NCBI GenBank assembly: GCA_033283325.1
Contig: JAWMQO010000001.1
Coordinates: 1,302,001 to 1,366,000, forward strand
Length of the DNA: 64,000 nt
Direction of reading: 5' to 3'
Source of the DNA: Mangrovimicrobium sp033283325
GTDB lineage: Bacteria; Pseudomonadota; Gammaproteobacteria; Pseudomonadales; Halieaceae
The notes under the pieces: model-generated
Told to the model about the DNA's origin: nothing
Databases searched by the model: none
Seen by the model: the letters and a program-made list of their open reading frames with translations, nothing else
Part shown: piece after piece, positions 43,318 through 51,565 of the stretch
How the letters are laid out: each line of letters starts with the position of its first letter
How positions within the stretch are numbered: the stretch's first letter is position 1
Translations under genes and position numbers: made by a program

Positions 43318-44157
43318 ATGCCAGCACCAGCCCCAGACACTAGCAGCGATATCGAAGCCCTATCCGCCTTTATCCGCCAGCACCGCCGACTCGTGGTGCT
43401 CAGCGGCGCGGGGATCAGCGCGGAGTCCGGCATTCCCACCTATCGCGACGATAGCGGCAGGTGGCTCTACCGCACCCCGATCCAGCATGGCGATTTTCTC
43501 AACGATGCCGCTACCCGTCGGCGCTATTGGGCGCGCTCGATGGCCGGCTGGCCGGTGCTCCGCAATGCGCAGCCAAACCCCGCGCACCACGCGCTGGCCC
43601 GCCTCGAATCCCGGGGACGGATCGAACTGCTCATCACCCAGAACGTGGACCGCCTGCACCAGCGCGCCGGCAGCCGCCGGGTGATCGACCTGCACGGTCG
43701 GGTGGACCGGGTGCGCTGCCTCGACTGCGGCGCCATCAGCGAGCGCGAGGCGCTGCAGCACTGGCTGGAACATCACAACGCTCCGCTCAAGGCGGCGGGA
43801 GAAGCGCGCCCCGACGGCGACAGCGACATCCCGGAACACAGCCTGGCCGATTTCCAGGTGCCGCCCTGCGGGCAGTGTGCTGGCGTGCTGATCCCCGACG
43901 TGGTGTTCTATGGCGGCAACGTACCGAAGGCCCGTGTGGACTCCTGCCGGACCGCGCTGGACCGCGCAGGTGCCCTGCTGGTAGTGGGCAGTTCCCTGCA
44001 GGTGTACTCGGGCTTCCGCTTCTGCCGGCTGGCCCACGCTGCGGGCAAGCCTATCGCCATCGTCAATACCGGCGCCACCCGGGGCGATGCTCTCGCTTCA
44101 CTGCGCTTGCAGCTGCCGGCGGCGCAGGCACTCGAGGGTCTGTGCCAGGGTGAATGA
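43318..44157 (+). CDS. Sirtuin-type NAD-dependent deacetylase
   Basis: 279 residues. NAD-binding GAGISAESGIPTYRD is at about 35–49, followed by TQNVDRLHQRAG, catalytic His in DLHGRVDRVRC, zinc cysteines in CLDCG and CGQC, and GSSLQVYSGFRF. It removes acyl groups from lysines using NAD+. A TATAAT box ends only 7 nt before the ATG, and no ribosome site is visible, so translation may be leaderless. The MFS gene overlaps its last codons. Confidence 0.93.
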   Translation: MPAPAPDTSSDIEALSAFIRQHRRLVVLSGAGISAESGIPTYRDDSGRWLYRTPIQHGDFLNDAATRRRYWARSMAGWPVLRNAQPNPAHHALARLESRGRIELLITQNVDRLHQRAGSRRVIDLHGRVDRVRCLDCGAISEREALQHWLEHHNAPLKAAGEARPDGDSDIPEHSLADFQVPPCGQCAGVLIPDVVFYGGNVPKARVDSCRTALDRAGALLVVGSSLQVYSGFRFCRLAHAAGKPIAIVNTGATRGDALASLRLQLPAAQALEGLCQGE

Positions 44158-45496
44158 AGCAAAGAAAGGTTCAGGAGCCCTGCTGGCCTTCCTGGCGATC
44201 GCCTGCGCGGCCTGCCTGAATGCCATCAACGGCACGCTGATCGTTACCGCCTTCCCGGCCCTCGCCGAGGCCTTCGAACTACCCTATGCGCACATTTCAT
44301 CGCTGGTCATGTATTTCATGGCGGCGACAGCCGCGTCCCAGCCCATAGCCGGCGCACTCGGCGACAGGCTCGGCCGCAAGCGGGTCTTTGTCGTGGGCAT
44401 TGTCGGCTTCTGTGTGTCCAGCCTCGCGGCGGGCTTTTCCGCCAGCTACCATGAACTGATTTTCTGGCGCGTCGGCCAGGCCATTTTTACCGGCACGATT
44501 ACCGCCAACGCGGCCACCCTGATCTACCGTATTACCCCGGAAGCGCGCATTGCCACCAACCTCGGCTTCATGAGCTCGGCGATGCTCGGTTCCAGCGCCC
44601 TGGCCTTTCCCCTCGGCGGACTGATCATCTACGCCTTCGACTGGCATTTCCTGTTCTGGTGTAGCGTCCCGGTTGGCCTGCTGGCGCTGGTCTTGGTAGT
44701 GGTGTTCGTTCCCGCCGACACCAAACGCCAGGGCAAAATTTCCAGCGTCTGCCTGATGGGCCTGCCGTTTATCCCTTTCGCCGCGAGCCTGCAGCGGCTG
44801 ATCGAAGGCCGCCCATTCCTCGGGATGATGGCGGTATGCGTTATTTCCGCACTGCTTATCGCCTGGCTGATCCGCCGTTCCCCCGGGTCGGTGCAACAAT
44901 TCGGGATGATCAACAATACCCGTTTCAACCTAGGCAGCGTGGTTGCCATGCTCGGTGGCGGGGTCACGTTCGGCTTGATGTTCATGCTGCCGGTCTGGGC
45001 TACCGCCACCCTGAACATCGCCCCGGCCGAACTGGGAGCCTACCTCGCCTGCTATACCTTCGCCATGATGCTGGCCAGCCCGGTGAGCGGCCGGCACATC
45101 GACATCGCCGGCGACGCACGCTCGCGCTTCGCCGCCCAGCTACTGGTGGTGCTGGGCATCGCCCTGCTCCTCGCCCCGCTCTACCGCGCCAGCTTCGCTA
45201 CCGCCATGCTGCTGGTGGGGGCCGGCGCCGCGGTACTGCAGATCGTCGCGCAGCGGGCGACCCTGCTGGCGGTTCCGCTGCAGGTGCAGTCCCTGGCGAT
45301 GGGAATGTTCAATACCTACCGCGCCCTCGGCGGCATACTGGGTAACGCACTGCCGGCAATCATTTTTGCGCTCTATCCGGCGAGCACCGACGCTGGGGAT
45401 CGCAGCGTACTGCTGTGGCTCCTGCTCATCTACGTGGTTCCCCTGTGTCTTTCGCTGTGGTGGATGGGCCGGGTGGACGATGCCAAAGCGTCCTAG
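44150..45496 (+). CDS. Major facilitator superfamily transporter
   Basis: 448 residues with about 12–14 membrane helices. GDRLGRKRVFVVGI is the MFS motif A between helices 2 and 3. The run of helices and the second half (SSVCLMGLPFIPFAA...) resemble DHA2-type drug/proton antiporters. The start is taken as the GTG overlapping the sirtuin stop region by 8 nt (44150), so translation is likely coupled. The substrate cannot be inferred. Confidence 0.85.
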   Translation: MNEAKKGSGALLAFLAIACAACLNAINGTLIVTAFPALAEAFELPYAHISSLVMYFMAATAASQPIAGALGDRLGRKRVFVVGIVGFCVSSLAAGFSASYHELIFWRVGQAIFTGTITANAATLIYRITPEARIATNLGFMSSAMLGSSALAFPLGGLIIYAFDWHFLFWCSVPVGLLALVLVVVFVPADTKRQGKISSVCLMGLPFIPFAASLQRLIEGRPFLGMMAVCVISALLIAWLIRRSPGSVQQFGMINNTRFNLGSVVAMLGGGVTFGLMFMLPVWATATLNIAPAELGAYLACYTFAMMLASPVSGRHIDIAGDARSRFAAQLLVVLGIALLLAPLYRASFATAMLLVGAGAAVLQIVAQRATLLAVPLQVQSLAMGMFNTYRALGGILGNALPAIIFALYPASTDAGDRSVLLWLLLIYVVPLCLSLWWMGRVDDAKAS

Positions 45497-45545
45497 CCGC
45501 AGCATGACAATTCGATTAGAGTCGAACTCCCGATTCGGAGGAAGT

Positions 45546-46145
45546 ATGCGTCACAAGCTGTTGATACTGGTTAGCGCCCTGGCATTGAGCCTGCTGGGTA
45601 ACCGGCTTTTCGCCGGCACCGCCGATGAAGTCGGCACTGCATTGGACGAGTTCCACCAGGCCGCCGCCCACGCCGATCTTTCGGCCTACCTTTCCCTGAT
45701 GACCGATGACGTGGTTTTCCTGGGGACCGACGGCAGCGAGCGCTGGGAAGGCCCCGCCTTTCGCAGTTTCGTCAGCGAGCGTTTCAATGCCGGCAAGGGA
45801 TGGCTGTATACCCCGCAGGAGCGCAACATCGCCGTCTCAGCGGATGGCCGCACAGCCTGGTTCGACGAAAAACTGGACAACGCCAGCCTCGGCGCCTGCC
45901 GCGGTTCCGGCGTACTGGTGAAAGGCGCAAGCGGCTGGCAGATCGCCCAGTACAATCTCAGCGTACCCATCCCCAACGGGCTGGTGGATTCAGTCGTGGA
46001 AGCGATCGACGCTGGACAAAGCAGCCTGCCCGAAAGTGCCGCCCAACCCGTCGCACCGCTTGCAGACGCTCCCGCCACGACGGAAGAGCCAGAGAAAAAA
46101 CGCTGCCCGATTCGGCACAAGACCGTGCGTGCCGCGAGTTGCTGA
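45546..46145 (+). CDS. Secreted SnoaL-like (NTF2-fold) protein
   Basis: 199 residues. A signal peptide (about 1–23, ending LFAG) precedes an NTF2-like domain with the typical pattern LDEFHQAAAHADLSAYLSLMTDDVVFLGTDG and WQIAQYNLSVPIPN (two separate segments). The last 35 residues are a Pro/Ala linker ending in a small basic Cys segment (KKRCPIRHK ... SC). The ATG follows a CGGAGGAAGT ribosome site closely. The catalytic role of the fold here is unknown. Confidence 0.82.
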   Translation: MRHKLLILVSALALSLLGNRLFAGTADEVGTALDEFHQAAAHADLSAYLSLMTDDVVFLGTDGSERWEGPAFRSFVSERFNAGKGWLYTPQERNIAVSADGRTAWFDEKLDNASLGACRGSGVLVKGASGWQIAQYNLSVPIPNGLVDSVVEAIDAGQSSLPESAAQPVAPLADAPATTEEPEKKRCPIRHKTVRAASC

Positions 46146-46199
46146 TACCCTGCATCGCGCGCCCGGAGAGCTGTTGGCAGCGAACTCCGGGCAGCAGGC

Positions 46200-46490
46200 T
46201 TAAAGTCCCTCTACAAAAAAGATCCGGTAGTCTGCGGCTTTCTGGCGATAGGGGATCGCCGCCTGATAGGCCGGGCTGTCGTACCAGGCCTTCGCTTCCT
46301 CCATGTTCGGAAACTCGACGACGATAACGCCATCCGGCGCCTCACCCTCTTTCGCTTCCATCGCGCCGTAGACAATGATCGGCTTCAACGCGAACTGGCC
46401 GGTGTTCTCGCGGTTCATGCGCTGGTACTCCGCCATCGCCTCGGGGTCGCGCACGGGGCCTTCCCGCAGCGCAATCAGGTATGCTGCCAT
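46200..46490 (-). CDS. DUF1330 family protein
   Basis: 96 residues, small alpha-beta barrel protein of the DUF1330 family. YLIALREGPVRDPEAMAEYQ and VVEFPNMEEAKAWYDSPAYQAA are the family's two signature segments. It is cytoplasmic. It follows the LLM oxidoreductase gene on the same strand at 84 nt. The function of the family is not established. Confidence 0.88.
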   Translation of the reverse strand: MAAYLIALREGPVRDPEAMAEYQRMNRENTGQFALKPIIVYGAMEAKEGEAPDGVIVVEFPNMEEAKAWYDSPAYQAAIPYRQKAADYRIFFVEGL

Positions 46491-46574
46491 CGCTCTCTCC
46501 TGGTCTTTTAGTATCTTTTACTTGAGTGTCATTTATTCAAGCGTCTTTGCTTCGTTCGCTGCCTGCTGGGCCTG

Positions 46575-47441
46575 CTAGCCGCGATCCCAAAGGTATTTGC
46601 ACTTCGCGATGTAGTCGATATGCGCCTCGACGTCGTCACCCAGGCCCTTGTCCATGGAATGGAAGCAGCCGTGGGTGCCGCCGACATCGCGGAATCGGTG
46701 CAGGTCGTCCGCGGCGCTCTGGGGATCGGGAGCAAAAATCGCCAGCAGTTCCCCGCCATAGCCCGCCTCGTCACGACCGCAATCCTGCAGGTGAAGGCGA
46801 ACCCGCTCCCAGCCAGCCACCGCATTCTCCCCGCTCGCCGCGAAAACGAAGCCATCGCCATATTTGGCCCCGCGAACGAAGCCCGGTTCAGTGTAGCCAC
46901 CCAGCCAGATAGGAATCTGGCGCTGTGGACGCGGGTTGATACCGCCGCGATGCACCCGGTGGAAGCGGCCGCTGAAGTCAACCACCGGCTCCGCCCAGAA
47001 GCGACGGAGCAGTTCTATCTGCTCCTCGGTGCGCTTTACCCGTGTTTTGTAATCAATGCCGAGAGCCTCGAACTCGACGTAGTTCCAGCCGATTCCCACA
47101 CCAAGTCGCAGGCGCTGGCTGGAAAGCAGGTCAAGGTTTGCCGCCTGCTGGGCGACCAGGGCGGTCTGCCGCTGGGGCAGGCACAGTACCCCCGTGACAA
47201 AATCGATTTTCCCGGTCACCGCAGCGGCAAAGGCGAAGAGAACGAAGGGGTCGTTAAAACTGTCTTTGTCGGTGTAGGGACCGTTCAATGGCGGATCGCG
47301 CCTGTCGTGTGGCGTGACCACGACGTGGTCGTTGGCCATCATGTGGGTGAAACCGAGCTCCTCCAGGGCTTCGATGAACCTGCGAACATTGGCGGGCGAG
47401 CAGCTCAACTCGCGCATGGGGTAGGAGGCGCCGATTTTCAT
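46575..47441 (-). CDS. LLM-class flavin/F420-type oxidoreductase
   Basis: 288 residues, luciferase-like TIM barrel. EALEELGFTHMMANDHVVV, GKIDFVTGVLCLPQRQTAL and LRLGVGIGWNYVEFEALGID match the TIGR03619-type LLM family. Despite the family name, proteobacterial members usually use FMN. Such enzymes oxidise or reduce small organic substrates. It may work with the DUF1330 protein downstream; this is only positional. Confidence 0.85.
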   Translation of the reverse strand: MKIGASYPMRELSCSPANVRRFIEALEELGFTHMMANDHVVVTPHDRRDPPLNGPYTDKDSFNDPFVLFAFAAAVTGKIDFVTGVLCLPQRQTALVAQQAANLDLLSSQRLRLGVGIGWNYVEFEALGIDYKTRVKRTEEQIELLRRFWAEPVVDFSGRFHRVHRGGINPRPQRQIPIWLGGYTEPGFVRGAKYGDGFVFAASGENAVAGWERVRLHLQDCGRDEAGYGGELLAIFAPDPQSAADDLHRFRDVGGTHGCFHSMDKGLGDDVEAHIDYIAKCKYLWDRG

Positions 47442-47478
47442 ATATCTATCCTGCCAGCCGGAAACGGAATACCGCGCT

Positions 47479-49503
47479 CTACAGACCCGATGAGAGTTTC
47501 AGGCTCTCGAAGTGCTCGGGGGCTGCGCCGATTTCAAGCAGCCGCCTGTGCACCTCCGGAGCCGTGCTTCTCACAAAGGAGGTGCTCAAGTGCTTGTTAT
47601 CAGTGAAGACAAGGATTCCGTCCCGGCTGCGAGCGGCACAACGATCGCCTGGGCAAACCAGGTCACTCAGGTTGATTACGTAGGCATTTTCGAAGGCGCT
47701 ACCGGCGCTCTCGAGGTAGGTGGCCACTTCCGCACTCCGGTTACTGGCCACTTTTTCTTCGCACATTCGCTCGCTGTCTTTCAGTCGCAGTGTAAAACTG
47801 TAGGGATCCCTGACACAACTCGGCCCATCGAAGCTGAGCTCCGGCGTGCCGGGGATCATGACAAGGAAATCCGTCGCGGCCGCCAGGTTGGAAACCACCG
47901 ACTGCGTGCCCTCGATCCACTGGGACTCGGTGAATTCATAGTAGGCAGAGTTGGCAATGAACACGATTTCCGGATGCAGCTCCCTGATATAGTCGACGCT
48001 GGCAGCACGCCAGTCGCTGCAGACCTGATACACGCCCCCTGCGGGCCCATAGACGTAATCGACATCGACGATCGCGCAGGCAGACTTGGTCAGCAGCACC
48101 ACGCGCCATTGCGGCGGGGTGTAGATCTGGGGTACCACAGAAGCCCAATTCGCCCCCAGGCTGTCGCCGATAAGCAGCGCGGTCAGCGGCGCATCCGGGC
48201 TGCCGAGTTCGCAGGGTATGACCTCGGCGTCGAAATGCCAGCGATCACAGCTGCTCCTGCCACCGAAGCCGAGGGGTGTCCCATTGTTCGGTCGCAGGTC
48301 GTAGCTGTATACGGCGGAAGGGATGCCGGTGAAGATATCCGCGACCAGCTTGTGGGAACCCGCGACCAGCAGCACCACCGCCATAGCGGACCCCAGAGCG
48401 GTTCGACCCGGCGCCGCGAGGCTGAAAGATCCCTTCCAGAAAGGCAGTTCGATGCAGCGGTAGGACAGCATGGCCAGGGCCAGTGTGATGGCAAACAGCA
48501 GCGCCAGCCCTGCACCATCGGAGCTGAGACCGTAGGCGCCACCGATAATCAATACAGGCCAGTGCCAGAGATAAAGGGAATAGGACCTGTCGCCCAGCCA
48601 GACCAGGCCCTTCGAGGACAGCAGCCGGCTGGCCCGTGCAGTACGTAAACCGCTGCCCGCCGCCAGCACAAGGGCGGCGCCGACCGAAGGCAGCAGCGCG
48701 TAATATCCCGGGTAGGCCAGCTTCTCGTCGAAAACCACCACGCTATAGAACAACATCGCCAGACCCAGAAGCGCACAGGACTCCACCAGCAGCAAAAAGC
48801 GGCGGGGCTTGTTGGCAGGCTGGGTGTAGAGGCGGGAGCAGAGAAACACACCGGCGCCCAGGGCGAACTGCCAGGCACGGCCGGGCATCATGTAGAAATG
48901 CTTCAGTGGATCGCTCCCCGCCCAGAAGATCAAAAGCGTGAAACTGACGAGCGCCACAACGAGCAGCAGGACCAGCAAGCGCTTCAGCTGTGTGCGCAGC
49001 GGGGAGCCGCTCCCCGCAAGCGACAGGGCAATCAGCAGCAGGCCAGGCCAGACAAGGTAGAACTGCTCCTCCACGCCCAGCGACCAGGTGTGCAGGTAAA
49101 GGTCCTTGTCCTGCAAGGTGGCAAAGTAATTGAATTCGGAGAATGCGAAATACAGATTGCTGGTCCAGCTCGCGGCGTAGATCAAGGAGCCGGTCTGCAT
49201 CAGCGCTTCATAGCTGGAAAGCAGCAGACGGGAACTCACCTGCACCACGACGAGCATCACCAGCAGCGCCGGCAGCAGCCGCTTCAGCCGGCGGACCAGG
49301 AAGTCGAAGTAGCGAATCCGCCCCGTGTCCTGCCACTGGCCCAGCAACAGGCCGGTAATCAGGAAACCGGAAATCACGAAGAAGACATCGACGCCGACAA
49401 AGCCCCCGGAGAAGCCGGGAATCCGCGCGTGCGCCAGGATGACCGCAAGCACGGCGATGGCTCGCAGGCCCTGGATGTCTGGTCGGTAGTCGGTGCGGCT
49501 CAT
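47479..49503 (-). CDS. OafA/YrhL-type acyltransferase with SGNH domain
   Basis: 674 residues. An acyltransferase-3 membrane domain with about 10 helices (to about 370) starts with YRPDIQGLRAIAVLAVILAHA and has FFVISGFLITGLL. A periplasmic SGNH hydrolase-like domain follows, with its Ser in LIGDSLGANWAS and the Asp-His pair in DNKHLSTS. This fusion transfers acetyl or similar groups to surface glycans such as O-antigen. The glycan is unknown. It is divergent from the redox operon. Confidence 0.92.
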   Translation of the reverse strand: MSRTDYRPDIQGLRAIAVLAVILAHARIPGFSGGFVGVDVFFVISGFLITGLLLGQWQDTGRIRYFDFLVRRLKRLLPALLVMLVVVQVSSRLLLSSYEALMQTGSLIYAASWTSNLYFAFSEFNYFATLQDKDLYLHTWSLGVEEQFYLVWPGLLLIALSLAGSGSPLRTQLKRLLVLLLVVALVSFTLLIFWAGSDPLKHFYMMPGRAWQFALGAGVFLCSRLYTQPANKPRRFLLLVESCALLGLAMLFYSVVVFDEKLAYPGYYALLPSVGAALVLAAGSGLRTARASRLLSSKGLVWLGDRSYSLYLWHWPVLIIGGAYGLSSDGAGLALLFAITLALAMLSYRCIELPFWKGSFSLAAPGRTALGSAMAVVLLVAGSHKLVADIFTGIPSAVYSYDLRPNNGTPLGFGGRSSCDRWHFDAEVIPCELGSPDAPLTALLIGDSLGANWASVVPQIYTPPQWRVVLLTKSACAIVDVDYVYGPAGGVYQVCSDWRAASVDYIRELHPEIVFIANSAYYEFTESQWIEGTQSVVSNLAAATDFLVMIPGTPELSFDGPSCVRDPYSFTLRLKDSERMCEEKVASNRSAEVATYLESAGSAFENAYVINLSDLVCPGDRCAARSRDGILVFTDNKHLSTSFVRSTAPEVHRRLLEIGAAPEHFESLKLSSGL

Positions 49504-49804
49504 CAGCGATTATTGTTCTGCAGGTACACGTCGCCTGGCATGCTGGGTAACTGCGAACCAGCCTAGCAGCAAGCACTGTGGGTTGACAGCGTTAGCTGCC
49601 GATTCCCGTTGAAAGCACATCCGGGCGCGTAAACTCGCAGGAAGGAAGGGCTCCGGAGGCGCTCCCCCGGGCATTTGCATTTACTCAAGGACCCGGGTGT
49701 ACTATGGCACCTTCGGAGGCAGGGAAGTGGCAGACAATACCGAAAACAGGCACGCCGGACGGCCTCCGGCACATTTAATGTCCCGATAGCCCGGAAGGAT
49801 AAGC
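49504..49804. other. Divergent promoter region of the acyltransferase and redox operon
   Basis: 301 nt with no gene. Some AT-rich stretches but no clear -35/-10 pair. I see no operator-like palindrome. It must hold promoters for both flanking transcription units. Confidence 0.4.
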
Positions 49805-51556
49805 GTGCATTACCGTTTCGCAGCACTGCTCCTGCTCATGTCCAGTTCCCTCAGCCAGGCGGCTGGAATGCTCGTAAAGAACGCCCAGGGAGAACCCGTT
49901 TCCCAGGCCATGGTGACCGTCACCCCATTGTACACAGCCGAGGCGGATCTGAGCGACGACGGTTATACCCCCGACGGTGTGACCAATACCGCCCCGGTGG
50001 TACGCACCCGTTTTACCGACGCCCGCGGCCAGGTAGAACTGCCGACGCTACAGGCCCCAGCCAGCTACCGTGTTCGCGCCCAGGGTTACGTCGACGCCTA
50101 CCTCGATGCGCCCCGGCCCGAGGTGGTAATGGAACGCATGAACGAGGAGCAGTACATCGCCAGCTACCCCTCCAACGTGTGGCTGTCGCAACTGGGTTTC
50201 GGCGGCGACCAGGGCCTGAAGCAGTCCTTCCTACTCAACTGCGCCTTTTGCCATCAGCAGGCCTCGCCCTTCATGCGCAACGAGCGCACCACCGAGCAGT
50301 GGCTCAGCGTGTTCGAGCGTATGAACACCTACGGCGCCCGCCTTCCGGTAGATGAGCACCAACGCATCGCCGAGCTCTTGCAGGAAGAGTACCGGGAGCT
50401 GCGCGAACACCCGCAGCAGGTGCCCGAGCCGCGGGACTGGGATGCCCACCTCTCGGAAATCGAGATGGTGGAATGGCCCATCGGCGATGGCTTCTCGCAG
50501 ATGCACGACTTCCTGCTGCATCCCAATGGCCAGATTTATATCGGCGACAATCTGTTTGACCGGATCTACGAACTCGAACCGGCCAGCGGCGACTACACCG
50601 TCTACAAGGTCCCCCACGAAGAGGACGCCCGCCTCGGCGGCATCCTCGGCAACCGTTTCAAGGTCTTCCCGAAAATGCACAATTACAAGGGCGTGCACTC
50701 ACTGGCCTACTCGAAAGTGGACGGTAATATCTTCATCACGCCTTCCATGGTCCAGGAACTGCTGGAATTCGATATCGAAAGCAAGCAGTTCATCAGCCAC
50801 CCCATGCCGGGGGGCTACTACCCGCACACCATCCGCATCGACCAGCGGGACCGTGTCTGGTTCACCCTCGCCCTCTCCTCCCAGGTGGCGATGTTCGACC
50901 GCGCCACGCAGGAATTCACCCTCTACGACCTGCCGGCGCGCAGCGCGAAGGAGTGGATCATGCTGAAACTCCTGCCCCTGCTGTTCAGCATCGATCCGGA
51001 ACACCGTCCCCTGCCGAAGCCGACACGGGAGTCCGTGGGCCTGCCCATGCCCTACGGCATCGACATAGCACCGGACGGCACGGTATGGGCGGCGCGGCTC
51101 TATGCCAACGACCTCGCCCATATCGACCCGGAGTCCGGCGAGATCAGCATGATCGACTTCCCCTGGGAAGGCCCCCGGCGCCTGCGGGTGGATGCAAAGG
51201 GGGATATCTGGGTGGTGGCCTTCCAGAATTCACTGCTGGTGAAATACGAGCCGGACACGCAGCAGTTCACACCCTATGAGCTACCGGTAGTGAACGAGGT
51301 GCCCTACGCACTCAACATCGATCGCGAGCGCGGTGTCGTCTGGGTAAATGGCAACCAGTCCGACACCCTGCTGGCCTTCGATATCGCCGGTGAGAGCTGG
51401 AAGGTCTACCCCCTGCCGCGGCAGCGCTTCTTCACCCGCGACGTGGAAGTCCACGAGGACGACGGCTCCGTCTACACCACCAATTCCCATTTCCCCACCT
51501 GGCAGTCCGAGGGTGGCGTGCCGACCCTCCTGCGCATTGCGCCGCTGAAGGACTGA
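49805..51556 (+). CDS. Periplasmic Vgb-like beta-propeller protein with an N-terminal haem-c site
   Basis: 583 residues, GTG start. After a signal peptide (about 1–20) comes a small carboxypeptidase-regulatory-like beta domain (about 21–110). Next is a CAFCH haem-c site (Cys146, Cys149, His150), then a virginiamycin-lyase/SMP-30-like propeller (about 165–580) with repeats such as IRIDQRDRVWFT and IDIAPDGTVWAA. No known enzyme has exactly this make-up in my recognition. The setting in front of two quinoprotein-type genes suggests a partner in periplasmic oxidation, perhaps electron transfer or substrate binding. Confidence 0.8.
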   Translation: MHYRFAALLLLMSSSLSQAAGMLVKNAQGEPVSQAMVTVTPLYTAEADLSDDGYTPDGVTNTAPVVRTRFTDARGQVELPTLQAPASYRVRAQGYVDAYLDAPRPEVVMERMNEEQYIASYPSNVWLSQLGFGGDQGLKQSFLLNCAFCHQQASPFMRNERTTEQWLSVFERMNTYGARLPVDEHQRIAELLQEEYRELREHPQQVPEPRDWDAHLSEIEMVEWPIGDGFSQMHDFLLHPNGQIYIGDNLFDRIYELEPASGDYTVYKVPHEEDARLGGILGNRFKVFPKMHNYKGVHSLAYSKVDGNIFITPSMVQELLEFDIESKQFISHPMPGGYYPHTIRIDQRDRVWFTLALSSQVAMFDRATQEFTLYDLPARSAKEWIMLKLLPLLFSIDPEHRPLPKPTRESVGLPMPYGIDIAPDGTVWAARLYANDLAHIDPESGEISMIDFPWEGPRRLRVDAKGDIWVVAFQNSLLVKYEPDTQQFTPYELPVVNEVPYALNIDRERGVVWVNGNQSDTLLAFDIAGESWKVYPLPRQRFFTRDVEVHEDDGSVYTTNSHFPTWQSEGGVPTLLRIAPLKD

Positions 51557-51565
51557 GTCGCTGGC

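Noticed and set aside
47479..49804. Possible link of the OafA acyltransferase with the redox operon as one system
   Set aside because: The genes are divergent, share no domain logic, and nothing in the sequence supports joint function.
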